The notes: generated by a model from the sequence alone, not told the origin. Counted from the first letter of the stretch, positions 49,435 to 58,890 are shown. The stretch: 64,000 nucleotides of DNA from Collinsella sp. AF02-46-1 (GCA_934876235.1 CAKXKM010000001.1:18334-82333), one strand, 5' to 3'. A program made the numbers and translations.

Positions 49435-50514
49435 CTAGATCTTCGCAAGCTCCTCGGAGATGACGCGGCAGACGTCCTCAGCCTGAGGCATCACGCCGTA
49501 CATCTCGAAGAAGCCGTGGTCGCAGCCGCGATAGCGAATCGCGGTGACATCAACGCCCGCATCCTGCAGCCTCTTCGCGAACAGCTCATCCTGATAGCGC
49601 AGGTAGTCATACTCGGAAGAGATGATGACCGTGCGGGGGAACGCGCTCACGTCCTCCGCGAACAGGGCAGACACCCTCGGGTCGAGCATCTCCTCCGCAT
49701 TGCCGTTGGTGTACATCAGCGGCAGGTCATCATTGGCATTGCGAATGCGATCCACCCTGCTCAAAGCCTCGATCCTCTGGTCGTTCACAATCTCATAGAG
49801 GTCATAGGACCATTCCTCCGGAACGGGGCCGCCGTCGACGAGCGGATACAGCTCGGCCACGAGCTTGATCCTGTCCACATGGGACCCGTCGAGGACGACG
49901 GCGTTGGTCAGGCTTCCGCCCGCGGAGTCGCCAGCCACGGCGATCCGCGTCGCGTCAACACCCAGCTCATCCGCATGCTCGACAAGCCAGCCGAGCGTCT
50001 TCACGCAGTCCTCGACGCCACCGGGAAACATCGTTTCGGGAGACAGGCGGTACTCGGGGTAGACCGCAACACAGCCCGTTCGCTCCGCGATGTCGCGCAG
50101 GCAGTTCTCGTACTGGCCGATGTTGCCAACCATAAAGCCGCCGCCATGGATGAACACGAGCGCGGCAGAACCGCTCTCGTGGCTCTCGGGCGTGAAGACG
50201 TGCAGGGGAATGCCCCTGTCGCCAAAATTCATGACGACGGTCTTCTTGGCAACGCCCACGCCCCTCACGACATGGGTCTCCTTGTTGGGAGCGGAACGCC
50301 ACGCGATCACGTCCACCGGCCCCGCCGGCGCCGGACCGGCGGCGAGCTTCGCATGGGCGCGCGCATAGACGCGCGGATCGAGCACGTGCTCGCGCTCATC
50401 TCCCGGCACGGGCTTCAGTAGGAGCTTCAGCCCGTTGGGCTCGATGACCTCCCTAGCTCCACGCTCAAGCACTTCAAGCTCGGAAGTGGGGTACTTCCTC
50501 TCCTCGGTGCCCAT
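49435..50514 (-). CDS. Alpha/beta hydrolase, hormone-sensitive-lipase (esterase) family
   Basis: 359 residues. Oxyanion motif HGGGF (123-127), nucleophile S197 in GDSAG, probable acid D303 and His H333 (CDHGF). These enzymes hydrolyse short acyl esters. A helical N-terminal cap of about 90 residues is present. It begins 2 bp after the stop of the aldo/keto reductase gene, so is cotranscribed with the PTS operon, perhaps deacylating a modified sugar. No signal peptide. GAAGGTG-like ribosome site is weak. Confidence 0.9.
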   Translation of the reverse strand: MGTEERKYPTSELEVLERGAREVIEPNGLKLLLKPVPGDEREHVLDPRVYARAHAKLAAGPAPAGPVDVIAWRSAPNKETHVVRGVGVAKKTVVMNFGDRGIPLHVFTPESHESGSAALVFIHGGGFMVGNIGQYENCLRDIAERTGCVAVYPEYRLSPETMFPGGVEDCVKTLGWLVEHADELGVDATRIAVAGDSAGGSLTNAVVLDGSHVDRIKLVAELYPLVDGGPVPEEWSYDLYEIVNDQRIEALSRVDRIRNANDDLPLMYTNGNAEEMLDPRVSALFAEDVSAFPRTVIISSEYDYLRYQDELFAKRLQDAGVDVTAIRYRGCDHGFFEMYGVMPQAEDVCRVISEELAKI

Positions 50515-50516
50515 GG

Positions 50517-51461
50517 CTAGCCGATCTTCAGCTCGTCAAGCTTGGCGTCAAGCTTGGCCATCTCATCGGCGGAAAGCTCCCACTCGAACGTCTCGCAGTT
50601 CTGAATCGCATGGGCGTCCGTGCGCACGCCAACGAGCGCGGTGCCCACGTACTCCTTCTGGGTGCTCCAGTTCACGGCGACCTGTGCCACGGGCTTGTCA
50701 TGAGCCCCGGCGATCTCGTCCATGACCTTGAGCAGCTCCTGGACGCGCGAGAACTTGGGCTCCTGGAAGTAGTCGTAGAAGCCGCCGCGAACATCACCCT
50801 CCTCGAACTTCGGCAGCTCGCGGAACTTGCCCGACAGGATGCCCGCACCAAGGGAGCCATAGGTGAAGGAGTCGATGCCACGCTCGTAGCCCCACTTGAT
50901 GAGGTCCTCGGAGGAGCGGTCAACCATAGAGTAGGGCGGCTGCTGGACGTCGATCTGAGCGACCTTCTCGCACTCCTCGATCATCTCGGTCGTGAAGTTG
51001 GAGACGCCGATGTGGCGAATCTTGCCTTGCTCCTTGAGGAGCTGGAGGGCGCACATCGTCTCGGAGAACGGGGTCTTGGCGTCGGGCCAGTGCACGAAGT
51101 AGAAGTCGATGTAGTCGGTGCGGAGGTTGCGCAGCGAGCTCTCGACCTCCCTCATGATGTTCTTGAACGAAGAGTCGCGGTCATAGCCGGCGGCGCTGGT
51201 GATTAGGCCAACCTTGGTCGAGAGCAGGTAGCTCTCTCTGTCGACGCCCCTGAGCGCGTTGCCGACGACCTTCTCGGACGTGCCGTTGCCATAGCACGGC
51301 GCGGTGTCGATGAGGTTGACGCCGTGATCGAGCATGGTGCGAATGGCGGACATGCTGGCGTCGTCATCGTTCTCACCAAAGGAGTCGCCGCCGATCGCCC
51401 AGGTGCCCACCGCAAGCTGGGAGACGTCGACGTCAGAGTTCTTGAGGTGCGTGTAGCGCAT
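50517..51461 (-). CDS. Aldo/keto reductase
   Basis: 314 residues, TIM-barrel AKR. The catalytic tetrad regions are visible: DTAPCYGNGTSE (Asp and Tyr), LLSTKVG (Lys), FYFVHWPD (His). NAD(P)H-dependent carbonyl or sugar reduction. AAGGGGAAAC precedes the ATG at 51461; the upstream in-frame ATG lacks homology. It lies 100 bp after the IID gene and is followed by the hydrolase gene with a 2-bp gap. Confidence 0.94.
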   Translation of the reverse strand: MRYTHLKNSDVDVSQLAVGTWAIGGDSFGENDDDASMSAIRTMLDHGVNLIDTAPCYGNGTSEKVVGNALRGVDRESYLLSTKVGLITSAAGYDRDSSFKNIMREVESSLRNLRTDYIDFYFVHWPDAKTPFSETMCALQLLKEQGKIRHIGVSNFTTEMIEECEKVAQIDVQQPPYSMVDRSSEDLIKWGYERGIDSFTYGSLGAGILSGKFRELPKFEEGDVRGGFYDYFQEPKFSRVQELLKVMDEIAGAHDKPVAQVAVNWSTQKEYVGTALVGVRTDAHAIQNCETFEWELSADEMAKLDAKLDELKIG

Positions 51462-51560
51462 ATTGTTTCCCCTTCTAATAGGACGGCACACGTCGAAAGC
51501 GCTCGAACGCGTGCCGCCGGGAATTACCTTGAACAAGCTTCGGATATCCCTGAAGCCGCC

Positions 51561-52397
51561 TTACACGATGCCCACGAGGCCGAGGACGAGCGCGAGAACC
51601 ATGACGCCAACCAGGATGATGTTGACGTTGACGTTCTTCTTGCGCAGGAGCCACAGGACGACGAGCGTGAGGACCAGGGGCACGAGGCCCTTGAAGATGG
51701 AATCGAGGTAGGTCTGGATCATGACCGGGTCAGAATCCTGAACCGGGATGGACAGGATCGTGTTGAACTTGACGTTCGCCGCGGTCATGGCGCCGATCAT
51801 CACGAGGCCGATCGTGGAGGTGGCCTTGGTGATGAGCTTCATGAGGCCGCCCTCGTACATCTCGGAGATGAAGTTGGTGCCCATGTTGAAGCCGAGGTAG
51901 GTCAAGAAGTAACGGCAGAGGATCGACGGGATGTTGTAGATCAGCAGGAACATGATGGCGCCGAGGGGCGAGCCGCTCATGGCGAGGTTGATGCCAATGC
52001 CGGCGGCGATGACACGCAGGACGCCCCAGAAGATTGCGTCGCCGATACCGGACATCGGGCCCATGAGGGAGACCTTGATACCGTCGATGGACTCGGTATC
52101 GAAGTCATCGTGCTCGGAGTTCTCCCTCTCCATGGAGGCGACGAGGCCCATGGCGAACGTGCCGACGTTCTGGGTGATGTTGTACCAGGTCGTGTGACGC
52201 TTCATGGCGTCGGCGCGAGCCTCGGGGTCATCGGCGTAGTAGCGGTTAAGAGCGGGCTGGATGGAGTACAGCCAACCATCGGCACCAGCCTTGACGGAAC
52301 CGCCGGCGCCGGAAGCGAACACGGTGAAGGAGCGCAGGAAAATGCGGTTGAGCATCTTCTTGTCTTCAGGGCTCACATTCTTGATCAGGTTGCTCAT
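51561..52397 (-). CDS. Mannose-family PTS subunit IID
   Basis: 278 residues, EIID-Man family: LRSFTVFASGAGGSVKAGADGWLYSIQPALNRYY, GLVASMERENSE, and SLMGPMSGIGDAIFWGV. With IIC it forms the membrane channel. It overlaps the IIC stop by 4 bp (ATGA type), indicating translational coupling. The C-terminal hydrophobic segments complete the fold. Confidence 0.95.
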   Translation of the reverse strand: MSNLIKNVSPEDKKMLNRIFLRSFTVFASGAGGSVKAGADGWLYSIQPALNRYYADDPEARADAMKRHTTWYNITQNVGTFAMGLVASMERENSEHDDFDTESIDGIKVSLMGPMSGIGDAIFWGVLRVIAAGIGINLAMSGSPLGAIMFLLIYNIPSILCRYFLTYLGFNMGTNFISEMYEGGLMKLITKATSTIGLVMIGAMTAANVKFNTILSIPVQDSDPVMIQTYLDSIFKGLVPLVLTLVVLWLLRKKNVNVNIILVGVMVLALVLGLVGIV

Positions 52398-53206
52398 GCG
52401 AAGAAATCCTCCTCGTCGCTGGTTGCAGAGTCGCCGGAAACGGCCTGGGTGGCCACGCCCTTCTTGGTGAGGTCGAAGATCTCCTTGTCGCGGAGGCCGG
52501 AGGCGATCGCGATGATGACGCCAAGAACCGCGATGGCGATCATCGGGAGGCCGAGGTACTGGTAGAGCGTAAAGCCCAAGAAGAAGTAGATGCTGAGCTC
52601 GGTGCTCCAGAGCATCTGGAGCAGGAGCGCCATACCAACGGCGGGCAGGAGGGCACCCACGGCGTTGAGGCCGTTCATGACATTGGCCGGAATCTGGTTG
52701 ACAATGGCGGCAACGGGCTCGGCGCCAAGGTAAACGCCGAGGAAGGCGATGAGTGCAAAGGCGGCGTACTTAACAAACCACAGAACGTAGTGCTGGAAAG
52801 CAAGGCCCTTCTCGTTACCCTCGGCGGCCATCTTGTCGAGGGTGCCAGCGAAGAACGCAAGGAACACGTTGTTCATGAAGATCGAGAGGAACGCGGTGAC
52901 GACGCCCACGGGAACAGCCAGCGTGATGGCGGCGCCCTGATCGATGCCGGCGCCAACGGTGAAGGCGACGGCGAGGGCGGTCGCGGTAACGGGCTCGGCG
53001 GAGATAGCGCCACCGATGTTCACCGCGCCCATGAAGATCGCCTCAAGAGAGGCACCGATGATAACACCGGTCTTGACGTCGCCCATCAGGAGGCCTGCAA
53101 CAAGGCCAACAACAAGAGGACGCTCGATCATGCACTGACCGAGAAGCCAGTTACCACCGTAGCAAATCAGCACGGTCAACCAGGCCATTAATGCCAACCC
53201 AATCAT
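52394..53206 (-). CDS. Mannose-family PTS subunit IIC
   Basis: 270 residues, EIIC-Man family (ERPLVVGLVAGLLMGDVKTGVIIGASLEAIFMG), about eight membrane segments. The C-terminal hydrophilic tail ends in GDSATSDEEDFFA. Encoded between IIB and IID. GAAAGGAAG precedes the ATG. Substrate specificity of this family cannot be read from sequence. Confidence 0.95.
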   Translation of the reverse strand: MIGLALMAWLTVLICYGGNWLLGQCMIERPLVVGLVAGLLMGDVKTGVIIGASLEAIFMGAVNIGGAISAEPVTATALAVAFTVGAGIDQGAAITLAVPVGVVTAFLSIFMNNVFLAFFAGTLDKMAAEGNEKGLAFQHYVLWFVKYAAFALIAFLGVYLGAEPVAAIVNQIPANVMNGLNAVGALLPAVGMALLLQMLWSTELSIYFFLGFTLYQYLGLPMIAIAVLGVIIAIASGLRDKEIFDLTKKGVATQAVSGDSATSDEEDFFA

Positions 53207-53252
53207 TTGACTTCCTTTCTTTCATTTCATTTGGCCGCCTGGCCAAATCCCC

Positions 53253-53756
53253 TTATTTCCCCGCCGCCTCGATCAGACTCTTGAGAGAAGTCTTGGAATT
53301 GGACGGGATAAGCTGATGGAAAACCGGAATACCCTGCTCGCAAAGCTCCTTCGCGGCCTCGAGCTCATCCGGGTTGAGCATGATCGTGGAGTTGAGGGCG
53401 ACCTTGCTATCCGGATCGGACTTGTCGAAGCGGCCGACGTTGGCAACGTTCACGCCCTCAATCTTGCCCGGCGCGCCCTTAACGAGCTCAAGCACGTCAC
53501 GCACGCAGTTGGTGAGCGCGAAGATGCGCATGGAGTCCGCGCGCGGATCGTTCGCGATGCGGCAGGCATCCGGAACGTCCTTGACGAGGAGTTTCTGGCC
53601 CGCCGGCGTACCCATGGAAAGCGTCATGCGAAGGGCGTCGCTCTCCACGGCGTGCTTGTTGGCGACGATGATCCTGGTGGTGTTGAGCTCCTTGGTCCAC
53701 ACCAGGGCGACCTGTCCGTGAATCAGACGGTCATCGACTCGAACCTGAACAATCAT
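53253..53756 (-). CDS. Mannose-family PTS subunit IIB
   Basis: 167 residues. The phosphorylated His is H13 in VRVDDRLIHGQVALVW, as in EIIB-Man/Lev/Sor. It accepts phosphate from IIA and phosphorylates the sugar. It is separate from IIA, which is encoded 29 bp upstream. GAGAGAGGAAG precedes the ATG. Confidence 0.95.
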   Translation of the reverse strand: MIVQVRVDDRLIHGQVALVWTKELNTTRIIVANKHAVESDALRMTLSMGTPAGQKLLVKDVPDACRIANDPRADSMRIFALTNCVRDVLELVKGAPGKIEGVNVANVGRFDKSDPDSKVALNSTIMLNPDELEAAKELCEQGIPVFHQLIPSNSKTSLKSLIEAAGK

Positions 53757-53785
53757 TGCTTCCTCTCTCTACTTGTTAGTACTCT

Positions 53786-54214
53786 CTAATCAAAGAAGTC
53801 TCCCTCGGACTCCTCGTTGTCCGCGGCCTTGCTCGGAGGCTCGACGACCTGCATCGTCGCCCTCGCCAGCTCGACGCTCTGCTTGATCGAATCTGCCGTG
53901 ACCGGCTCGGCGCCGAGGAGCGTCTCGATCACGAGGCCGAGGTTCATACCGGTGACGTGGACGATCCCGCGCTTCTCCGGCTCCATAAGGACGACCTTCT
54001 GGAAGACGGAACCACCGTAGATGTCGGTGAAGATGATGGCCTCGTCCTCAGGGCCCACCGAGTCAATAAAGGCCTGGATGCGAGGGGTGAAATCGGAGTC
54101 GTCCACGTAGCAGTCAACTGCCTCCACCATGTCCGCCATGCCGGTCAGGATTCCGATCGAGCTCCTGATTCCGCTTGCGAGGTGGCCGTGCGACGCGACA
54201 AGAACTTTCTTCAT
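53786..54214 (-). CDS. Mannose-family PTS subunit IIA
   Basis: 142 residues, EIIA-Man fold. The active His is H9 in VASHGHLASGIR, followed by FTDIYGGSVFQKV. The acidic tail (SKAADNEESEGDFFD) resembles that of IIC. It starts 10 bp after the class II aldolase stop, so catabolic enzyme and transporter are made together. Confidence 0.95.
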   Translation of the reverse strand: MKKVLVASHGHLASGIRSSIGILTGMADMVEAVDCYVDDSDFTPRIQAFIDSVGPEDEAIIFTDIYGGSVFQKVVLMEPEKRGIVHVTGMNLGLVIETLLGAEPVTADSIKQSVELARATMQVVEPPSKAADNEESEGDFFD

Positions 54215-54224
54215 CGAGTCTCTC

Positions 54225-55079
54225 CTAGAGCGAATAGTGGTTGGGGTTCAGAAGCTGGATCTTGCTGACGACGAACGCGCGCATGTCGGGGGCGGCGTCC
54301 ATCAGGAGGCCTATGCCGTTGCCGTCGTTCTTACCGGAGTTGATGTCCTTCTCGAAGGCGCGGTACATGGAACGGAAGTACTCCGTGGCGATGTTGAACT
54401 TACTCATGCCGAGGTTCACGGCCTCCTGGAGCTGCTCGTCGGGGATGTCGGAGCATCCGTGCATGACGAGGGGGACGCTGACGGCCTCCCTGCAGGCCTT
54501 GATGCGCTCCATGTCGAGGTTCGGGACCTTGACATAGGGGCCGTGGGCATTGCCGACGGCGATGGCGAGCGAGCCGCAACCGGTGCCCTCGACAAACTCC
54601 TCGGCGAGGTTCGGGTCGGTGTAGTGGTCGCTGTTCACGAAGTCGTTGGCGTCAGAGCCGTTGCCGACATGGCCGAGCTCGGCCTCGATGTCGACGTCGA
54701 AGATCTTGGCGACCTGGACGACGTCCTTCGTGAGCTGGAAGTTCTCCTCATAGGGAAGTGAGGAGCCGTCGACCATGACGGATGGGAAGCCGGCCTTGAC
54801 GCCCTTGACGGCGATCTCGTAACCAGCGGAGTGATCCTGGTGGACGGCGACGGGCACGCTCGCGCGCTCGGCGTAATAGCGGGCGGCGAAGGCGATGATG
54901 TCGAGGGCGCAGTGGTCCTCGAAGCCAGGCCAGTACTGGATGATGATGGGCATGTGCTCATCCTCGGCGGCCTGGATCGCATAACGGATGGTCTCCGTAT
55001 TGATGACGTTAATCGCGGGCACGCCATAGTGGTGCTCGGTCGCATGTTGAAGAAGCTCGTTGACCTTGATGAGTGACAT
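54225..55079 (-). CDS. Class II (zinc) ketose-bisphosphate aldolase family
   Basis: 284 residues. Metal and active-site segments are visible: PVAVHQDHSAGYE (HxDH), DIEAELGHVGN, AIAVGNAHGPYV and PLVMHGCSDIP. The family cleaves fructose- or tagatose-1,6-bisphosphate and related ketose phosphates; NAHG and HQDH depart from the FBP-aldolase consensus, so a different ketose phosphate is likely. First enzyme in the PTS operon, 114 bp after the MFS gene. GAAAGGAAG precedes the ATG. Confidence 0.92.
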   Translation of the reverse strand: MSLIKVNELLQHATEHHYGVPAINVINTETIRYAIQAAEDEHMPIIIQYWPGFEDHCALDIIAFAARYYAERASVPVAVHQDHSAGYEIAVKGVKAGFPSVMVDGSSLPYEENFQLTKDVVQVAKIFDVDIEAELGHVGNGSDANDFVNSDHYTDPNLAEEFVEGTGCGSLAIAVGNAHGPYVKVPNLDMERIKACREAVSVPLVMHGCSDIPDEQLQEAVNLGMSKFNIATEYFRSMYRAFEKDINSGKNDGNGIGLLMDAAPDMRAFVVSKIQLLNPNHYSL

Positions 55080-55193
55080 CTTTGTCTTCCTTTCACCTGA
55101 ATAATCATTGGATCGGACAGTTCTCAGCTCGTCAGCTGGTTGAACACGAAGCGAAGCGCGAGGCAGGCAGGCGCTTGCGAGGCGCGGTGGAGC

Positions 55194-56396
55194 CTATGCG
55201 GCCGCCTGGCCCTCAGGCTGCGGAGCCGCGCTTCGACGCCATAGCACGTACGCCACAAGAGCAGCGACTGCAGCAATCGTTGAAGCGAGGGCGAAGGCCA
55301 GGAAACCCGCGTGCGTGCCGAGCGCATCGCACGCCCAACCGCCAAACAGGTTCGCAACCACGACGGACAGACCGCTCTGGACCATCGCGAAGGCGCTCTG
55401 ACCTCGAGCGCGACAATCCTTGTAAGTGTGGTTGGCAATGTAGGTAACGCAGGAGTAGTAGACGGTCATGTAACTCACGCTCTGCAGCAGCTGGCCGCAG
55501 ACCATGACCGGGACGATGCCGGTGCCCACAAGCACGAGCCTGAGCGCCGCCATGAAGCAGGAAAAGATCAGGAGGTTCATCTCGCCGAAGCGCCTGACCA
55601 GCTTGGAGGAAACGAGCAGGATGGGGATCTCGCTCGCAGCGGAGACCGCACTCAGGACGCCCACGAGGTTCTGACCCTCGCCAAGCTCGACCGCGTAGCG
55701 GCCCAAGAACGCCCCGATGAAGCCAATCGCGGCCGAACTGATGAAGGCGAAGACCAAGACGAAGGCGATCTCATTGCTGGTGAACAGCGAGAGGAGGCCC
55801 TTTCCGTGGGAGACCTTGGGATCGTCCGCGGCATTGGCGCGAATTCCCGCCTCGGGGAGGCGCCACATGTGAGCCGCGAAGACCACCAGCGCGGCGGAGA
55901 CCACCGTGAACTGGATTTGAGGAGCCATGTCGAGCAGCCGACCGACGATCAGGACGACGATGGCATAGCCGATAGTGCCACCCATGCGAATGCGAGAAAA
56001 GTCCAGGCCAGAGCGATCCGCGAGCTCGATGACGAGGGAGTCGCTCAGGGGCAGGAGCCCCGAGAAAAACGCCGAGAATGCAAAGGTTACGAGAAGGACC
56101 GGGACGAACGTCGACGCCAGGTAATACAGCGGAGCGAGTACCGCCGCCGCAAGGCAGAGGGCCACGATGACCGCGCGGCGGCGCCCGAGCTTGTCGGCGA
56201 TCGTCGACCAGAGTGGCTGGATGGCGAGCGCACACACCGGGGTCGCCGCGAGAAGGATGCCGGTCTGGGCCGCGCTGAGGCCGAGGCTCGTGTAGTGAGC
56301 GGAGAGAAACGGCGAGTACACGCCCGCGCAGACCCAGTAGAGGACGTTCGCGAAGAACAGCGAAGTCATGCTTGCGTTTGTCTTGGCGTTGTGCAT
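55194..56396 (-). CDS. MFS transporter (sugar/nucleoside H+ symporter-like)
   Basis: 400 residues, 12 predicted helices. Typical of the MFS_1-like/LacY-related branch: VCAGVYSPFLSAHYTSLGLSAAQ, then the loop WSTIADKLGRRRAVIV. Promoter-proximal gene of the operon that continues with aldolase, PTS, reductase and hydrolase. Having both an H+ symporter and a PTS suggests two related substrates or import plus export. GAAGGGAG precedes the ATG. Confidence 0.88.
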   Translation of the reverse strand: MHNAKTNASMTSLFFANVLYWVCAGVYSPFLSAHYTSLGLSAAQTGILLAATPVCALAIQPLWSTIADKLGRRRAVIVALCLAAAVLAPLYYLASTFVPVLLVTFAFSAFFSGLLPLSDSLVIELADRSGLDFSRIRMGGTIGYAIVVLIVGRLLDMAPQIQFTVVSAALVVFAAHMWRLPEAGIRANAADDPKVSHGKGLLSLFTSNEIAFVLVFAFISSAAIGFIGAFLGRYAVELGEGQNLVGVLSAVSAASEIPILLVSSKLVRRFGEMNLLIFSCFMAALRLVLVGTGIVPVMVCGQLLQSVSYMTVYYSCVTYIANHTYKDCRARGQSAFAMVQSGLSVVVANLFGGWACDALGTHAGFLAFALASTIAAVAALVAYVLWRRSAAPQPEGQAAA

Positions 56397-56481
56397 CGTG
56401 CTTCTCCCTTCTTGCTCGCCGGGTGCCTGTCTGGGCTTCGAAGTGATTCACCATCTAGCGTGAAACGGAGTTGCGAGGCGT

Positions 56482-56624
56482 TGAAACAATGTTCTGTTGT
56501 TTCATCGTTTTCGTGCCGTTGTTTCACGGCTCATAAGATAGCAGCTCAAGCTGAGATTGCGCCGAGGAAGTACCGATTTACCGTGAACGGTAGGAAATCA
56601 GCGGTGAAACGCTATTTCACCGCT
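56482..56624. promoter_or_regulatory. Two palindromic operator candidates between the PTS operon and RpiR gene
   Basis: TGAAACAA-N7-TTGTTTCA at 56482-56504, and AGCGGTGAAA-N5-TTTCACCGCT at 56600-56624, share the TGAAA/TTTCA half-site. They sit on the two sides of the 300-bp divergent gap, which holds no gene. A short ACCG-TGAA-CGGT palindrome lies at 56580-56591. Confidence 0.7.
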
Positions 56625-56696
56625 GATGAAACATTTTGCTTATTTTTCACCTCTCTTGACCTAAGATACAAAGCAAGCTAGGACCAAGGAGTAACC

Positions 56697-57560
56697 ATGG
56701 ATAAGACAGGGGATGTGCTCAGCCACATCTGCGCGGTCATGAGCAGCCTATCCCCCTCGGAGAAGGCAATCGCAACGTATGTGCTCGACCACCCGTCGGA
56801 TGTCGCAACGATGACCGTCCGCGAACTCGCCGCAGAAACCGGTACGTCACCGGCGTCTGTTTCGAGGTTCGCAAGGACGCTTGACTACCGAACCTATTCG
56901 GACATGCGTCTGGCGCTCGGCATATCCATCAGCAGGGCCTCCGGCGAGGAAAAGGCCACGGGCGGCAAGGTTACTCTGGACGACGTCGAGGGCTCCATTA
57001 AGTACGTCCTGTCTCACAAGGTCAAGGAGCTCTCCCAAACCGCCTCGCTCATTGACTCCGATGACTTTTCGGCAGTCGTCAATCTGCTCCACAACGCCAA
57101 CCTCGTCCTGATTGCGGGCGTCGGCAACTCGATTAGCATGGGCGTAAACGCGGCGTTCAAGCTCTCACAGGTTGGAGTCAGGGCGTTTTGCCCCAGCACC
57201 ACCGATGCCATGGTCTCCGCCGCAACCAGCCTCAAGGAGAATGACATCCTGCTCGTCATTTCGACGTCCGGATACTCGAAGCGCCTCGTCAACATATTCG
57301 ACTCTGCCGAGGATTCGAACACCCCCATCATCATGATCACAGACAACCCAGATACGCCGCTCGCGAAGCGTGCCACGTATATCATCCGAGCCATCTCGCG
57401 AGATCAGGCCATCACCGGAACCGAGGTCGCCTTCTCGCACAGCTCGATCAACTTCGTCATCGAGCTGCTGTTCCTCTTCCTGACCTCTTGCTGGGATGAC
57501 CCGGCAGAGCTTAACAGGATCATCTCGAAGAATCTCTTGGGAGACAGGCAATACAGCTAG
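56697..57560 (+). CDS. RpiR-family transcriptional regulator
   Basis: 287 residues. HTH_6 domain (SPSEKAIATYVLDHPSDVATMTVRELAAETGTSPASVSRFARTL) and SIS domain (LVLIAGVGNSISMGVNAAFK, VISTSGYSKRLVNI). Divergent from the MFS-aldolase-PTS operon and the probable regulator of it, responding to a sugar phosphate. AAGGAG precedes the ATG at 56697. Confidence 0.93.
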   Translation: MDKTGDVLSHICAVMSSLSPSEKAIATYVLDHPSDVATMTVRELAAETGTSPASVSRFARTLDYRTYSDMRLALGISISRASGEEKATGGKVTLDDVEGSIKYVLSHKVKELSQTASLIDSDDFSAVVNLLHNANLVLIAGVGNSISMGVNAAFKLSQVGVRAFCPSTTDAMVSAATSLKENDILLVISTSGYSKRLVNIFDSAEDSNTPIIMITDNPDTPLAKRATYIIRAISRDQAITGTEVAFSHSSINFVIELLFLFLTSCWDDPAELNRIISKNLLGDRQYS

Positions 57561-57609
57561 GACGACGCACACCGGCGCACCGACGCCCAGACCGAAACGG
57601 GAGGACCCC

Positions 57610-58437
57610 TTGATAAAGCTCATCCTCGCAGACATGGACGGGACCCTGCTGCCGTTTGGCTCAAGGGTCGTATCGGAGCGCACGCACAGCGCGATTCTTT
57701 CGGCGCTTGATGCGGGCATCGCGTTCGGCCCCGCAAGCGGCCGCGACTACGCCGACCTGGCCGATGCCTTTGACGGCGACGCGCGCTGTTTCTCGACCGG
57801 CATCATGGCCAACGGAAAGAAGGTCTTCTCCAGCGGCGAACTCGTGTTCAAAAAGACGCTCTCGACGGAGGCCCTCGTCAAGCTCGATAGCGCCGTACGC
57901 CCCTACGCGGGGACGTCACTCTGGCTAGTCGCCGATATCGATGAGACAGGCAAACGCTGCGAGCAGTTCCTCTGCGCCGTCGAGCCTGGCGACGAATTCG
58001 CCCTGGAAATCGTTAAGGACTCCGGAAGAGACATGGCGCTCGGAGACGTGCCCACGAACCGTGACGTCATCACCGCCGGCATCTTCGTCAACGTCAGCTC
58101 CGCCCCGACGGAAGTCGTTCGGAGTCGATGCAAGGAAGCCTGCCCAGAGCTTGATTTCCCCTCGCCCGTCCCATTCTTCCTCGATGTTGTTCCGGCTGGC
58201 TGGAGCAAAGTAAACGGACTCGACGCGCTTCTCGGCAGCCTTGGGGTCACGCTGGACGAGGTCGCTTTTATCGGAGACTCGGAAAACGACGTGACGCTCC
58301 TCGAAAAGGTGCCGAACTCCTACGCAGTCGCGGGCGCGATGCCAGAGGCGAAGGCCGCGGCCCATCACCTGATCGGGGACGCAGCCGAGGACTCCGTCGC
58401 GAAGCTCATCGAACAGATTGTCCAGCAGCGAGGCTAG
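57610..58437 (+). CDS. Cof-type HAD-IIB phosphatase
   Basis: 275 residues, complete. Nucleophile motif LADMDGTLL, motif II SGRDY, motif IV AFIGDSENDVTLLEKV. Removes phosphate from sugar phosphates or related compounds in the cytoplasm. TTG at 57610 is preferred, with GGGAGGA 6 bp upstream and the fold starting there. It follows the RpiR gene by 49 bp and may dephosphorylate an intermediate of this sugar pathway, or relieve sugar-phosphate stress. Confidence 0.92.
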   Translation: MIKLILADMDGTLLPFGSRVVSERTHSAILSALDAGIAFGPASGRDYADLADAFDGDARCFSTGIMANGKKVFSSGELVFKKTLSTEALVKLDSAVRPYAGTSLWLVADIDETGKRCEQFLCAVEPGDEFALEIVKDSGRDMALGDVPTNRDVITAGIFVNVSSAPTEVVRSRCKEACPELDFPSPVPFFLDVVPAGWSKVNGLDALLGSLGVTLDEVAFIGDSENDVTLLEKVPNSYAVAGAMPEAKAAAHHLIGDAAEDSVAKLIEQIVQQRG

Positions 58438-58489
58438 GGTTCCGCCAGCGTGGCATGCGCCGCGTGCCTCGTCATCCGTTCGTGGCGCG

Positions 58490-58639
58490 CTACCTCGTGA
58501 CGATCCAGAGCGTGGCCATCGTCGCGACGCCGATGCCTACGATGAGCGCGACCCACAGGACGCGGACCACGAGGTTCATGTCGCCCGCCACCACCATGTC
58601 GTTCGCGTGCCAGAACCAGCTCTCGTTTCCCTTGCGCAT
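58490..58639 (-). CDS. Small membrane protein (49 residues)
   Basis: MRKGNESWFWHANDMVVAGD begins the protein; one membrane helix follows, LWVALIVGIGVATMATLWIV. The ATG at 58639 has AAGGGAGGG 7 bp upstream. It is convergent to the HAD gene (stop-to-stop 52 bp). No family recognised. The good ribosome site, the Trp-rich amphipathic N-terminus and the clean helix support a real gene. The remaining gap to 58890 has no other feature. Confidence 0.65.
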   Translation of the reverse strand: MRKGNESWFWHANDMVVAGDMNLVVRVLWVALIVGIGVATMATLWIVTR

Positions 58640-58890
58640 GATGCCCTCCCTTGGCCTCGATTACGCCATCTATGGCCGAGCAATCGCAGGTCACGTGCCG
58701 TGGATTTGCCCTACGCCCAGCTTTCAGTTCTGTAAGGCGGCGGGAGCCTGTGCGAGACCCCGAGTCCTGAGGCTGTTGCAATGAAAATGGGAATCAAGGA
58801 GCACGCATCAATCATATGGGTTCCTTTCGGGGGCGATGGCAAACGAAGCATCCATCATATAATGGAGCGACGCAACCAGAGAGGTCACCC

